The translations under genes were made by a program, and so were the position numbers. The notes beneath the pieces are model-generated. The model saw nothing but the letters and a program-made list of their open reading frames with translations, was not told the DNA's origin and ran no database searches. Shown piece after piece: positions 14,392 through 23,939 of a stretch of DNA of 33,930 nt. Numbering within the stretch: position 1 is the first letter of the stretch; each line of letters begins with the position of its first letter. This DNA comes from Candidatus Parcubacteria bacterium (lineage in GTDB: Bacteria; Patescibacteriota; Patescibacteriia; Magasanikbacterales; UBA922), in the NCBI GenBank assembly GCA_018646705.1, contig JABGUG010000033.1, positions 1 to 33,930 on the forward strand. The letters run 5' to 3'.

Positions 14392-17300
14392 ATGACAGAT
14401 GTATTTAAATTCGGTAAAAAACTCTTTACATTTTCTGTTGTTGCAGTAACAATCGTATGGAGCATGGGCCTTGCAGCTCTTGTCCCTGCTACTGCTTACG
14501 CTGAAACTTGTGTAGAGCTTGAAGCCGGAGATTTGTTTAAAGTTCCTGGTGGCGCTGCCGTTTATATGGTTACCGCTGACATGGACTCTATGTATTTCCC
14601 AAGTGAGGAAATATTTGAAAGTTGGAATCTCGATTTCGGTGACGTTACTGAGATTGCAAACACATGTTTTGACATGTACGAGCAAGCAACCCCAGCTGGC
14701 GTAAGTTATCGCCCTGGTACTTACTTACTCAAACGTGTTGAATCTCCTTCAATCTACGTTGTATTGTCTGGCAATCAACGTCAGAAGGTAGAAAGCCCAT
14801 CAGCTCTTGCAGCTCTTTACGGTGATAACTGGGGCGTACTTGTACGTGATATCCCATCATATTACTGGAGCAACTATGTAGCTGCTGAAGGCGAACTTAC
14901 TTCAGCTGTACCACACGATGGTATGATTGTACGTAAGACAGGTGAAACTACTGTTTATCAAGTCATGGACGGTATGCTATATGAGGTCACTGGCCTCGAA
15001 GCTGCTGGTATGATGGATTTCGGTGGTGTTAAAGGTTATGAAGTTGCAGATCTTGGTGGTCTTGCTGTTGCTGCTACTACAGTAACTGTTACAAGTATCT
15101 TCGAAGATCCTACACAACTTGGTAACATGCCTGATACTCCAATTGCTACAGGTGGTGATGTTATGGTTAGTTTGAGTGCAAATACTCCAGCTGCTGGTGA
15201 CATCCTATCTGATTCTTTAGCAAATGAATATCCACAAGGTAATATTTCTTTCACCACAGTAAACTTTAAAGCTGGTAGTGATGATGCTGTAGTTAAGACA
15301 GTTAAATTCACTCGTTCTGGCATTTCTAGTGATACTGATCTTGGTAGTTTGTATCTCTATGATGGTGATACAAAACTTGCTGAGTACAACAGTTTCAACA
15401 GCAAGGTAGTTACATTTACCAACAATAGTGGACTTTTCACTGTTCCTGCTGGCACAACTAAATCTATCACTCTTCGTGGTGATTTGGTACGTAGTGATCC
15501 TTCTGTGCTTTCTGGAAAGAAAATTGCATTTGGTATTGTTTCTAGTGATCATGTAGTAGTAGACGGTGGTGTTGTTACAGGTTCATTCCCTGCTACAGGT
15601 AATGTAATGACAACTACTGCTGTTGCTGATCTTGGTCATGTATATCTAACAAGTTATACAACATTCCCAGCTACTGTAAAAGCTGATGAAGCTAACAAAG
15701 AGTTCTGGAGAATGACTATGACTGCTGACGCACAAGACATGGAAGTTCGTTACCTCAAACTTACCATGGTAGGTACTATTGCTGTTACTGACGTTGCAAA
15801 CCTTAGACTTGAGTCTAATGGTGTGCAAGTTGGTAGTGCTATGGATCTTTCAAGTAACAATACTGTTATCTTTGATCTTGGTAGCGATCCTATCGCTATC
15901 CCAGCTGGTCAAAGTCGTGTTGTTGTCCTTCGTGGTGACATGATGGGCGGATCAGGACGTGCTATGAAATACAGTATCCAACGTATCTCAGATATTGTTG
16001 CATATGATATGGAATATCTTGTTCCTGTAAGCGTTGCAAAAGATGCATTAACTACAGCATTTAGTCTTATCCAACCTGAAACAGGCGATGGAACAAATGT
16101 TGACAGTGGTACATTGACCGTAGGTCTTGCTACTGAATCACCAACAGGAAATATTCCTGACGGCGGTACAAATGTAGAGTTTGCTAACTTTACATTCGAA
16201 GCTACAGGTGAAAATGTAAAAGTTGATAACCTTGTAGTTAGTTGTAATGGTAGTGATGCTACTGACTATGTAGACAATTTGAAACTTCTTTTGAATGGTA
16301 CACAGGTCGGTACAACTGACACCACACTTTTGTGTGATGACGCTGCTACAGATTCAACTACATTTACATTTGGTAACACATTTATAGTTCCTGCAGGTAC
16401 TCTTGCAAACTTAAAGGTTGTTGCTGATACTAATGATACTACTGTTGCTGCAGACGCTACATTTGCTATGGATCTTGTTGCTGGTTCTAGTAATGCACAA
16501 GGTCAAACAACTATGACTGCTCTTAGCACTACTGCTGAGACAGGTCGTACGCTAACAGTAAAATCAGGTGTTGTCTCTATTGCTGAGAATGCATCATTTG
16601 GTGATAAGACTTCTACAAATCCAACTGGTACAGTAAATGCAAAAGAAGTACAAGTTGCTTCATTTACTATTACTGCTGGATCTGCTGAGGCTGCAGATGT
16701 AACACAAATTCAGTTATCAGATAATACTACAGGTCAATCTGCTAATTATCAGAATTTGAAGATTAAAAATGGTGATACTCAGATTGGTTCAACTATTAAT
16801 AGTTTGAACTCTTCTGCAAGTACATACTCATTTACACCTGCTACTGCTATTCGTATCGAATCAGGTCAGCAGTATGTAGTAGATGTATATGCAGATATTA
16901 AGAGTAGTGCTACTGAAGCAGGTAATGTTGCTTACGCACCTTTTAACTACAATACAAATGCTATTACAGCTACAGGTGTATTGACAAATTCAAGTGCAAA
17001 CTCAAGTAACAGTGAAACTGCAATGCAAGAGCAATATATTGCTTCAAATGGTAACCTTACAGTTACTGTTGATGGTGATACTGCTAATGCAGCACAATTG
17101 GTACTTGGTTCATTACAGCAAGAGCTTGGAACATTCAAGCTTGAAGCTGATGCTGCTGAAGATATCAATGTAACTGATCTTGTAGTCTCTGTATCTACTA
17201 CTGATACTGAACAGGGTACACTTCAGAATTTGACAATGTATATTGATGGCGAAGCATATGGTCCAACTGTTAATCTTCCACTAGCTGTAAGTACAGGAAC

Positions 17301-18057
17301 TTACTGGAATGCAAGTTTCAGTGGTCTTGATCTCACAGTACCTAGAAGTAAAAATGTATTGATCACTATAAAAGCTGATCTAACTACATTTGACAATGGT
17401 GGTGATGCTGACGGTAGATTCCATGCTGCAATGGTATACAATATTGGTTCAGGAAGTGAACCTATTACAGCTACTGGTAATTCCTCAGGAGCAAGTATTA
17501 CAGGAGTAGACCTCTATCTTGGGGCTGCTACTGATGCTGATCAAGTAGGTAATGAAATGATTACTTACAAGACATTGCTTTCTGTTGCATTTGCCGCAGA
17601 TAGTCCATCAGGATCTGCTACTGGCGGAACTGATTCTATCGTTGCTAAATTCGTTGTAAGTAACTCAACTAATGTAGGAAGTTATTCTGCAACTCTTGAG
17701 AACTTCAATCTTACTATTGGTAACACAGGTGTTTCTGCTACTGCTGCACGTACATTGGATATCTATAAGAATTCAGTTAGTACAGCAAATTCAGTTGCAT
17801 CTACCGACTGGGGAACTGCTCACATGAACTTAGCTGACACAGTTATTTCTGAAGCAGGCTTTACAGACATTAGCATTTCTGCTGGTGGTTCTGTAACACT
17901 TATCGTAGAACTTGATACTAATGATGCAGGTTCTGATGATAAATTATCTTTCAACGTAAACGCAAGTGATGTACAATGGACCGATGGTTCTACAGCTGCG
18001 GCTGACATTACTTCAGTTGACGGATTGCCTCTTACTGCTAAGACTCTTACATACTAA
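14392..18057 (+). CDS. S-layer-type surface protein with repeated beta-sandwich modules
   Basis: A 1221-aa exported protein. The signal peptide is KLFTFSVVAVTIVWSMGLAALVPATAYA, cleaved before ETCVEL. Residues about 30-215 form an N-terminal region of short repeated motifs of the type (I/V)xxxxxxxVYxVxxGxxxxV (for example KVPGGAAVYMVTADMDSMYFPSEEIFESW, LLKRVESPSIYVVLSGNQRQKV and IVRKTGETTVYQVMDGMLYEV), as seen in CPR surface proteins. About six beta modules of 130-160 residues follow, each with a ...G.V...FTF.A....V.V..L.. start and an ..IPAGT...L.V.AD end. Two cysteine pairs could form disulfides. Codons are dominated by GCT, GGT and ACT, suggesting high expression. ATG at 14392 has AAAGG 6 nt upstream; the track's start at 14362 lies inside a leader hairpin. 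Strong terminator at 18096. Confidence 0.85.
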   Translation: MTDVFKFGKKLFTFSVVAVTIVWSMGLAALVPATAYAETCVELEAGDLFKVPGGAAVYMVTADMDSMYFPSEEIFESWNLDFGDVTEIANTCFDMYEQATPAGVSYRPGTYLLKRVESPSIYVVLSGNQRQKVESPSALAALYGDNWGVLVRDIPSYYWSNYVAAEGELTSAVPHDGMIVRKTGETTVYQVMDGMLYEVTGLEAAGMMDFGGVKGYEVADLGGLAVAATTVTVTSIFEDPTQLGNMPDTPIATGGDVMVSLSANTPAAGDILSDSLANEYPQGNISFTTVNFKAGSDDAVVKTVKFTRSGISSDTDLGSLYLYDGDTKLAEYNSFNSKVVTFTNNSGLFTVPAGTTKSITLRGDLVRSDPSVLSGKKIAFGIVSSDHVVVDGGVVTGSFPATGNVMTTTAVADLGHVYLTSYTTFPATVKADEANKEFWRMTMTADAQDMEVRYLKLTMVGTIAVTDVANLRLESNGVQVGSAMDLSSNNTVIFDLGSDPIAIPAGQSRVVVLRGDMMGGSGRAMKYSIQRISDIVAYDMEYLVPVSVAKDALTTAFSLIQPETGDGTNVDSGTLTVGLATESPTGNIPDGGTNVEFANFTFEATGENVKVDNLVVSCNGSDATDYVDNLKLLLNGTQVGTTDTTLLCDDAATDSTTFTFGNTFIVPAGTLANLKVVADTNDTTVAADATFAMDLVAGSSNAQGQTTMTALSTTAETGRTLTVKSGVVSIAENASFGDKTSTNPTGTVNAKEVQVASFTITAGSAEAADVTQIQLSDNTTGQSANYQNLKIKNGDTQIGSTINSLNSSASTYSFTPATAIRIESGQQYVVDVYADIKSSATEAGNVAYAPFNYNTNAITATGVLTNSSANSSNSETAMQEQYIASNGNLTVTVDGDTANAAQLVLGSLQQELGTFKLEADAAEDINVTDLVVSVSTTDTEQGTLQNLTMYIDGEAYGPTVNLPLAVSTGTYWNASFSGLDLTVPRSKNVLITIKADLTTFDNGGDADGRFHAAMVYNIGSGSEPITATGNSSGASITGVDLYLGAATDADQVGNEMITYKTLLSVAFAADSPSGSATGGTDSIVAKFVVSNSTNVGSYSATLENFNLTIGNTGVSATAARTLDIYKNSVSTANSVASTDWGTAHMNLADTVISEAGFTDISISAGGSVTLIVELDTNDAGSDDKLSFNVNASDVQWTDGSTAAADITSVDGLPLTAKTLTY

Positions 18058-18095
18058 TCGTTTTCGACTAGTATAGTACGGGCTTAGTTCGTATC

Positions 18096-18124
18096 GAAAA
18101 ACCCCTCATTTGAGGGGTTTTTTG
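18096..18124 (+). terminator. strong intrinsic terminator of the S-layer gene
   Basis: AAAAACCCCTCA and TGAGGGGTTTTTT form a GC-rich stem with a T-run. Just before it, TTTTCGA (18061-18067) can pair with TCGAAAA (18094-18100), forming an additional 3' hairpin that could protect the transcript. Confidence 0.9.
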
Positions 18125-18159
18125 TTTTTTAAGATAATATTTGTTAGCATTATTTTTTC

Positions 18160-18188
18160 TTGAATAAGCACCAAATATCTGCTATACT
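18160..18188 (+). promoter_or_regulatory. sigma70-type promoter of the Wzy_C-TPR operon, near-leaderless
   Basis: TTGAAT (18160-18165), a 17-bp spacer and TATACT (18183-18188). The ATG at 18200 begins 11 nt after the -10 box, so the leader is only about 5 nt and can hold no Shine-Dalgarno sequence. Confidence 0.75.
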
Positions 18189-18199
18189 TTCATAGTTAT

Positions 18200-20434
18200 A
18201 TGGCATTATATAAGATAGAAAAATTACCAAAATACATACGATTTGGCGTGTATATACTCATGACCTTTCCTTTGTGGTATACGTCGAGCACAATGTATCC
18301 AGCACATTTTGGCAAAACAGTGCTTTTTCAGATTGGTATTGAAATTCTTTTGATACTAATGTTTTATTATCTCTTGAAGAGTCATAAGCGTTTATTTCAT
18401 TTTAGACTGCTTGATTGGCTGATACTTGGTTTTTTCATTTCTCTTTTTATAGCGTCAGTTTTTGGGGTGGATTTTACGAGGAGTTTTTGGGGATATCAAT
18501 CTAGGGCGCAAGGTCTGTTTACATTACTGCATTTTTTTGGTCTCTATGTTCTTTTGCGTCAATTCTTTGGTAAACAAAAATATTGGAAGATTTTATTACA
18601 TTCCATTGTAGGAGTTGGAGTGCTTTCTTCACTAGTTGCATGGATTGGCCCATACATGGCTGTTTTTGATGGGGTGATTATAGAGAGTTCTAGGCTTAGT
18701 GGACTTGTGACTAACCCGATCTTCTTTGCTGCATATCTTATTATTCCTACTTTTTTTTCCTTCCTGCTTGCCATGCAAGAGAATGATAATAAATATAAGA
18801 GTTTGTTATTTTTTTCTGGATTAGTTCTTCTTGCTACATTAATGGCCACACAAGTTAGGGGAGTTTTAGTAGCACTTATTTTTTCTATTGTTATATTTTG
18901 GTTTGGCTATTTATTTATAGAGAAATCAAAAAAAATAAGAACTATAATGTTGTCAATTGGTATTGTTTTGGTTTGTCTGGGAGTAAGTTTGTATTTTTTC
19001 AATATATATTCAGACACACTTTACAACAATGCACCTAAAGTTTCTAGGATTTTGGATATATCACTCAACACCGGGACAGGAAGGACTCGTTTGATGGCAT
19101 GGGATATTGCATATGAGGGTTTCAAGGATAGGCCTGTTTTTGGGTGGGGGCCAGAAAATTACCAAAATATTTTTGATATTTATTATAATCCTGATTTTTT
19201 GGAATTTTCTCTTGAGGAGACTCTCTGGGACAAACCACATAATTATGTAATGGAGTTATTATCAACTGGTGGAATTGTTACCACTGTGTTTTATTTAGCC
19301 ATTTTAATTTCTTTACTTGGATATTTAATTAGTTTAATTAAAAAGTCTTCCAGTAAAAATCAAAAGATAATATATTTAATTATTATTACAGCTATACTAT
19401 TCTATCTTGTTCAAAATCTTTTTGGCATAGAAACATCGTACTCTTATCAATTATGGTTTGTGTTAATGGCTTATATAATGTTTGAATATATTTCCAAAAA
19501 AGAGCAAGAAGTGACTGACAAGACATATTTTTATAAAAAAAGTGCGCCAATATTTTTAATTATTTTTTTTATTATTACACCCATCTTTTTGTTTCAAAAT
19601 ATAAATATGTACAGAGCGTCTATATATATGGGTAATGCACGAGATGCTGCAGTAGTCGGTGATGCAAATTTGTGGGTCACGCAAGCTAAGTCAGTTTTAG
19701 ATGTGCCCACTCCATTTTTATGGGAGCAGGGTATATTTTTGGTTCAAGATATTTCCTTATTAAGCGAACAAAGGGTTTTAAGTAAGGATATCCTACAAGA
19801 AGTTGAAGATTCTTTAGTTAATATATTTTTAAGTTATCTAAATAGTGTTCCAGATTCATTTAGGATTAATTTATTTTTTGGTGAGTTTTATGCATTTATG
19901 GGCGAGTATGTAGATCTTTCTTATATGGAAAAATCTGACGAATATATGATAAAGGCACAAAGTATAAGCCCACTAAATCAGCGTGTATCATTTTTGTTAT
20001 CAAAAAATTATTTGTTAGAAGGTGAGATCAATGAGGCTTTGAGTATTTTGTATGAACTTGTTTTAACGTACCCCACTTCTTTTGAAGTACATTGGTTTTA
20101 TGGTCTAATGTTGGTTGAGGCAGGTGATCTTGATAATGGGATTATAGAATTAGAAAAGGGGTCTGGGTTTGGTTTTAGACATTCAGGTAATATTGAATTT
20201 ATGATAGATTTGTATGCTAAACAAGGGGATTATGATAAGATAATTCCGTTGTACGAGAATCTTATAAGTGAAGATATAAATAATGGATCTCTATATGCAC
20301 GCTTGGCTGCGACGTACGCCGTTTTAGGAGACACAAATAATATGATTGAATCCATTAATAGCGCGGTTGAAAAAGATCCAAGTCTGCAGACGGAAGCTAA
20401 AATATTTTTAGAACAACAAGGTATTTCATTTTAA
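18200..20434 (+). CDS. Wzy_C O-antigen ligase-type protein with C-terminal TPR domain
   Basis: A 744-aa protein. About ten to twelve membrane segments fill residues 10-470. The family signature is TQVRGVLVALIFS (about 215-227), followed by the periplasmic loop with RLMAWDIAYEGFKDRPVFGWGPENYQNIF and KPHNYVMELLSTGGI, where the conserved His lies. After the last membrane segment near 465, residues about 490-744 are helical, with TPR units (INEALSILYELVLTYPTSFEVHWFYGLMLVEAGDLDNGIIELEKG; GDYDKIIPLYENLISEDINNGSLYARLAATYAVLGDTNNMIESI). Members transfer a lipid-linked glycan to lipid A, to another glycan or to protein. Directly following the S-layer gene, it may be an O-oligosaccharyltransferase for that protein (inference). 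It has its own promoter, 18160-18188. Confidence 0.83.
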   Translation: MALYKIEKLPKYIRFGVYILMTFPLWYTSSTMYPAHFGKTVLFQIGIEILLILMFYYLLKSHKRLFHFRLLDWLILGFFISLFIASVFGVDFTRSFWGYQSRAQGLFTLLHFFGLYVLLRQFFGKQKYWKILLHSIVGVGVLSSLVAWIGPYMAVFDGVIIESSRLSGLVTNPIFFAAYLIIPTFFSFLLAMQENDNKYKSLLFFSGLVLLATLMATQVRGVLVALIFSIVIFWFGYLFIEKSKKIRTIMLSIGIVLVCLGVSLYFFNIYSDTLYNNAPKVSRILDISLNTGTGRTRLMAWDIAYEGFKDRPVFGWGPENYQNIFDIYYNPDFLEFSLEETLWDKPHNYVMELLSTGGIVTTVFYLAILISLLGYLISLIKKSSSKNQKIIYLIIITAILFYLVQNLFGIETSYSYQLWFVLMAYIMFEYISKKEQEVTDKTYFYKKSAPIFLIIFFIITPIFLFQNINMYRASIYMGNARDAAVVGDANLWVTQAKSVLDVPTPFLWEQGIFLVQDISLLSEQRVLSKDILQEVEDSLVNIFLSYLNSVPDSFRINLFFGEFYAFMGEYVDLSYMEKSDEYMIKAQSISPLNQRVSFLLSKNYLLEGEINEALSILYELVLTYPTSFEVHWFYGLMLVEAGDLDNGIIELEKGSGFGFRHSGNIEFMIDLYAKQGDYDKIIPLYENLISEDINNGSLYARLAATYAVLGDTNNMIESINSAVEKDPSLQTEAKIFLEQQGISF

Positions 20435-20458
20435 TTTTTATAATTAATTTATAAATGT

Positions 20459-21073
20459 ATGAAGAAAAATTTTATTTTTGGTTTAGTAAGTCTTCTAGTT
20501 GTTATTCTAATGTTTGCGTTTGTATACTTTTTATTTTTCAAAGATAGTGTTAACGACTCAGTAGAGACAAGCGCACTAATTACTGAGTTTGATCAACTAG
20601 TGCAAGATAATCCAGAATTACAAAGTTTTGTAGATGAGATTGAGAAATGGGAAAGTAAACAGGCAGAAGATCCAGAAAGAGTAGAAACATTCAATACTCT
20701 TGGTATGGCATGGAAAAGTCTGGGAGATAGGACAAAGGATGATAGACATTACGAACGCGCGTTAGAAGTGTATAAGGAGGGGATAGAAAGAACTGATGGT
20801 AAAAATACATTGTTTTTGAAAAATGCTGCTGCTATGTCTAAATATTTAAAAAGATATGAAGATGTAGAAGGATTTTATCTGAGTGCTATAGAGGTTGCTC
20901 CTGGTGAACAGGCTACTTATATAGAGTTGGCAGAGTTGTATGAATATCAACTTAAGAAAAATTCAGAAGAAATTATTTCACTACTTGACAGTGGAATAGA
21001 ACGTGCCGTTATTTCTTCTATAATACAAAGTCATAAGCAGAGATATTTAAACAGATCACAAAACAATAATTAA
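20459..21073 (+). CDS. Single-pass membrane protein with TPR-like helices
   Basis: A 204-aa protein with one N-terminal membrane anchor (FIFGLVSLLVVILMFAFVYFLFF, about residues 5-27) and a soluble extracytoplasmic part. The latter has TPR-like helices (ETFNTLGMAWKSLGDRTKDDRHYERALEVYKEGIERTDG; AMSKYLKRYEDVEGFYLSAIEVAPGEQATYIELAELYEYQLKK). No catalytic motif is visible. It lies between two Wzy_C-TPR genes (24 nt and 4 nt spacing), so it is almost certainly co-transcribed with them. It may act as a scaffold for the ligases or their acceptor protein (inference). Confidence 0.72.
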   Translation: MKKNFIFGLVSLLVVILMFAFVYFLFFKDSVNDSVETSALITEFDQLVQDNPELQSFVDEIEKWESKQAEDPERVETFNTLGMAWKSLGDRTKDDRHYERALEVYKEGIERTDGKNTLFLKNAAAMSKYLKRYEDVEGFYLSAIEVAPGEQATYIELAELYEYQLKKNSEEIISLLDSGIERAVISSIIQSHKQRYLNRSQNNN

Positions 21074-21077
21074 TATT

Positions 21078-23105
21078 ATGCGTGAAAAATACTTAGTTTA
21101 CACAATAAAATTTTTAGCGATTCTTTCTTTCTTCACTCCGCTTCTTGTACCGTATAAACATTTTATATTTCCTTTTATAGTTCCAAAGATTGTGGTTTTG
21201 AGATCATTAATTTTATTGATGCTTGGAATATATATATTGTTGTTGGTGACTAATGTGGAGAAATACAAATTAAAATTAAATCCGGTCAATATTGTTGTTG
21301 GTTTGTTTTTGGTTAGTTTTGGTGTTTCTACATTTATTGGTCCAGATTGGTATAGGAGTATGTGGGATAATCACGAAAGAATGCTTGGGTTTTTTACTGT
21401 TTTTCATTATATATTGTATTATTTTATTCTCAGTTCAGTTTTCAAAGAGTGGAAGGACTGGAGATTTCTTATGCGTGTATTTTTGACTGCAGGAAGCATT
21501 GTAATGTTAATAGGATTATGGCAAAAATTTGTTAATCCAGAGGCCCTGCTCAATCGTAATGCTGTGAGAGTCTCTGCAACACTAGGTAATGCCATTTATA
21601 TGAGTGGTTATGGATTATTTTTGTCTTTTATTGGGGTTTTGTTAGGTCTAAAAGAAAAGAAAAAAAGTTTTTGGCAGTGGTATAGTTTTCTAGGTGCATT
21701 CTTAGGTTTCGCAGGAATTTTTTTAGGCGGAACAAGAGGAACTTTTTTGGGACTTATGGCAGGTTTGTTGGTTGTAGTGATAGGCTATATTTTGATGCTT
21801 AAGGATCATGCACGTCTTCGTAAGTATCTTATAGGTTTGATAATTGCAGGCATTTTAGTCTTAGGCATTTCTTGGGTATATCGTGATACAGCTTTTATAA
21901 ATAAGACACCAGTTGTGGGTCGTTTAGTAAATATATCTTTAAGTTCTGGTAGTGCTGAGACACGTCTTATGGCGTGGGAAATAGCTGTTGACGCGTGGAA
22001 AGAAAAACCTATAATTGGTTGGGGACCGAATAATTATTATTATGCATTTAATAAATACTATAGATCTGAGTTTCTCGAACATGGGTTTCATGAAACCTGG
22101 TTTGATAATGCACATAGTGTAATATTTAATACACTGGCTGTACAAGGTATTTTTGGTATATCATTTTATTTTGGTATGTTTCTCATTCCTATTTATTTAT
22201 TATGGAGAGATCGTCGTAAACAAATTCACATTGTGATTTTTTCATCTGCATTTTTGGTAGGTCATTTTGTACACAATGCATTTGTTTTTGAAAATCCAAC
22301 ATCCTATCTTTATTTTTTCTTTTTTCTTGCGTTTGTAAATCACACACTCACAATGAGCGATGTTTCTGATACAAAAGATGGCGGGTCCGGTAAAAAAGTA
22401 GGACTTCCTATTATGGGTATAGTTATGTTTTTTATACTATTGTTTGTATATACAACAAATATAAATCCGGCTCGCGCTAACATGAGAAGTTTTGATGCAA
22501 TTCAAAATCTTTCACGTGGTATGGATCCTGTAAAACTTTTTAATAATGCTGTGGAAATTCCCACACCACATATTGATGACATTAGAAATGATTTTGGAAG
22601 GATGGGTTCTCAATTGATTGTAGAGCATATTAGAAAAGATGATTTTGATTCAGTAAAAGATACATACGAATTGATTTATAGTGAATTGAAGAAGAATATA
22701 GAATTGCATCCAATGGATATTCGTGTACATATACAATTATCTCAGTTAGTGCAATTTGTAGCTGACGCAACTAAAAATGCTACCTTACTTTTTGAAGCAG
22801 AAGCCTTACTAGAAGACGCTCATGCATTTTCACCAAAACGACAGCAAGTAGAGTATATACTTGCGCAAATTAAGCTTAGGCTTGGAAAAGGTCAAGAGGC
22901 TGTAGAAATATTACGAACAAGTGTTGATAATAACTATAAGATAGCAGAAGGTTGGTGGAGGCTTGCGTCATTTCACTATACACTCGGTCAAAAAGATGTA
23001 GCTAGAGATGTAGTAAATGAAGCACGTGAAAAAGGAGTAGTCTTTACAGGGCAAGGTAAGAAGATCGTAGATCAAATACTACTTGGAGTCACGAGTACGA
23101 AATAA
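21078..23105 (+). CDS. Second Wzy_C O-antigen ligase-type protein with TPR tail
   Basis: A 675-aa paralogue of the 18200 gene. It has the same order of parts: membrane segments over about residues 10-450; GGTRGTFLGLMAGLLVV as the Wzy_C signature; the loop RLMAWEIAVDAWKEKPIIGWGPNNYYYAFNKYY; and NAHSVIFNTLAVQGI with the conserved His. The C-terminal helical region of about 200 residues has TPR character (LFEAEALLEDAHAFSPKRQQVEYILAQIKLRLGKGQEAVEILRTS; AEGWWRLASFHYTLGQKDVARDVVNEARE). The gene starts 4 nt after the small TPR protein. The two ligases are alike in their loop motifs but clearly diverged, suggesting an old duplication and different acceptors or glycans. Confidence 0.83.
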   Translation: MREKYLVYTIKFLAILSFFTPLLVPYKHFIFPFIVPKIVVLRSLILLMLGIYILLLVTNVEKYKLKLNPVNIVVGLFLVSFGVSTFIGPDWYRSMWDNHERMLGFFTVFHYILYYFILSSVFKEWKDWRFLMRVFLTAGSIVMLIGLWQKFVNPEALLNRNAVRVSATLGNAIYMSGYGLFLSFIGVLLGLKEKKKSFWQWYSFLGAFLGFAGIFLGGTRGTFLGLMAGLLVVVIGYILMLKDHARLRKYLIGLIIAGILVLGISWVYRDTAFINKTPVVGRLVNISLSSGSAETRLMAWEIAVDAWKEKPIIGWGPNNYYYAFNKYYRSEFLEHGFHETWFDNAHSVIFNTLAVQGIFGISFYFGMFLIPIYLLWRDRRKQIHIVIFSSAFLVGHFVHNAFVFENPTSYLYFFFFLAFVNHTLTMSDVSDTKDGGSGKKVGLPIMGIVMFFILLFVYTTNINPARANMRSFDAIQNLSRGMDPVKLFNNAVEIPTPHIDDIRNDFGRMGSQLIVEHIRKDDFDSVKDTYELIYSELKKNIELHPMDIRVHIQLSQLVQFVADATKNATLLFEAEALLEDAHAFSPKRQQVEYILAQIKLRLGKGQEAVEILRTSVDNNYKIAEGWWRLASFHYTLGQKDVARDVVNEAREKGVVFTGQGKKIVDQILLGVTSTK

Positions 23106-23147
23106 TATTATTACGTAAATTCGTTATTGGCGAACATGCAATTTCAT

Positions 23148-23939
23148 ATGAATCCAAAAATTTCTATATTAATGAGTGCATACAATGCTGAAAGTTTTAT
23201 TGCCAGTGCAATAAAGAGTGTTTTAGATCAATCTTTCAAAGATTTTGAATGTGTCATTGTTAATGATGGGTCAACAGACGGAACTGATAAAATAATAGAA
23301 CAGTTTAGAAAAAGCGATCCACGTATTCATGTGATTCATAATGAAAAAAATATTGGACTCACTCGTTCTCTTAATATGGGCTTGAGTCATTGTCTTGGAG
23401 ATTATATTGCCAGACTAGATGCTGATGACGTATGTGCCAATGATCGTCTGGAAATGCAATATAAATTAATGGAGTCTACAAAAGATATTGCACTGTGTGG
23501 ATCTAGTGCATGGTATTTAGATGAAAATGATAAAAAGATTGGTGAAAAAAATTTACCAACAGATTACGTAGATATAAAAAAGAAACTTTTGTTCAACAAT
23601 CAATTTGTCCATAGTAGCCTGTTTATAAGAAAAAATGTATTAGACAAAGAAGGTTTTTATAACGAAAGTTTCAAGGCAAGTCAGGATTATGAATTGATAT
23701 TGCGCATAGCTTCTAAATATAGAGTAGAAAATATTTCTAAACATCTTGTAGGTTGGCGGGTGGAGGAGAATTCCTTATCATGGTCAAGTAAAAGACAAGA
23801 GTGGGATGCAATTCATGCTAGATGGTGGGGGATTACGAAATACAGTTACCCTAAATTAGTTGGTTTATTTCATATAATTTTACGCATTGGTTGGCTTTGT
23901 TTGCCACAAAAAATGAAAATGAAAAGATATGCACATTAG
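23148..23939 (+). CDS. GT2-family glycosyltransferase
   Basis: A 263-aa GT-A fold enzyme. PKISILMSAYNAESFIASAIKSVLDQSFKDFECVIVNDGSTDGT is the classical nucleotide-binding start, and ARLDADDVCANDRL carries the metal-binding D-x-D. The C-terminus is short and basic, without membrane helices, so it is a single-sugar transferase rather than a processive synthase. The ORF track starts at a TTG at 23127; the ATG at 23148 gives the usual spacing to the first strand and is preferred (ATG 23136 is also possible). It overlaps the next gene by 11 nt. Substrate unknown. Confidence 0.88.
   Translation: MNPKISILMSAYNAESFIASAIKSVLDQSFKDFECVIVNDGSTDGTDKIIEQFRKSDPRIHVIHNEKNIGLTRSLNMGLSHCLGDYIARLDADDVCANDRLEMQYKLMESTKDIALCGSSAWYLDENDKKIGEKNLPTDYVDIKKKLLFNNQFVHSSLFIRKNVLDKEGFYNESFKASQDYELILRIASKYRVENISKHLVGWRVEENSLSWSSKRQEWDAIHARWWGITKYSYPKLVGLFHIILRIGWLCLPQKMKMKRYAH

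Noticed and set aside
14103-14465. 120-aa minus-strand ORF across the S-layer leader
   Set aside because: It is antisense to a chain of RNA hairpins and to the S-layer signal peptide, with no recognisable protein features; the frame is open by chance in GC-richer DNA.
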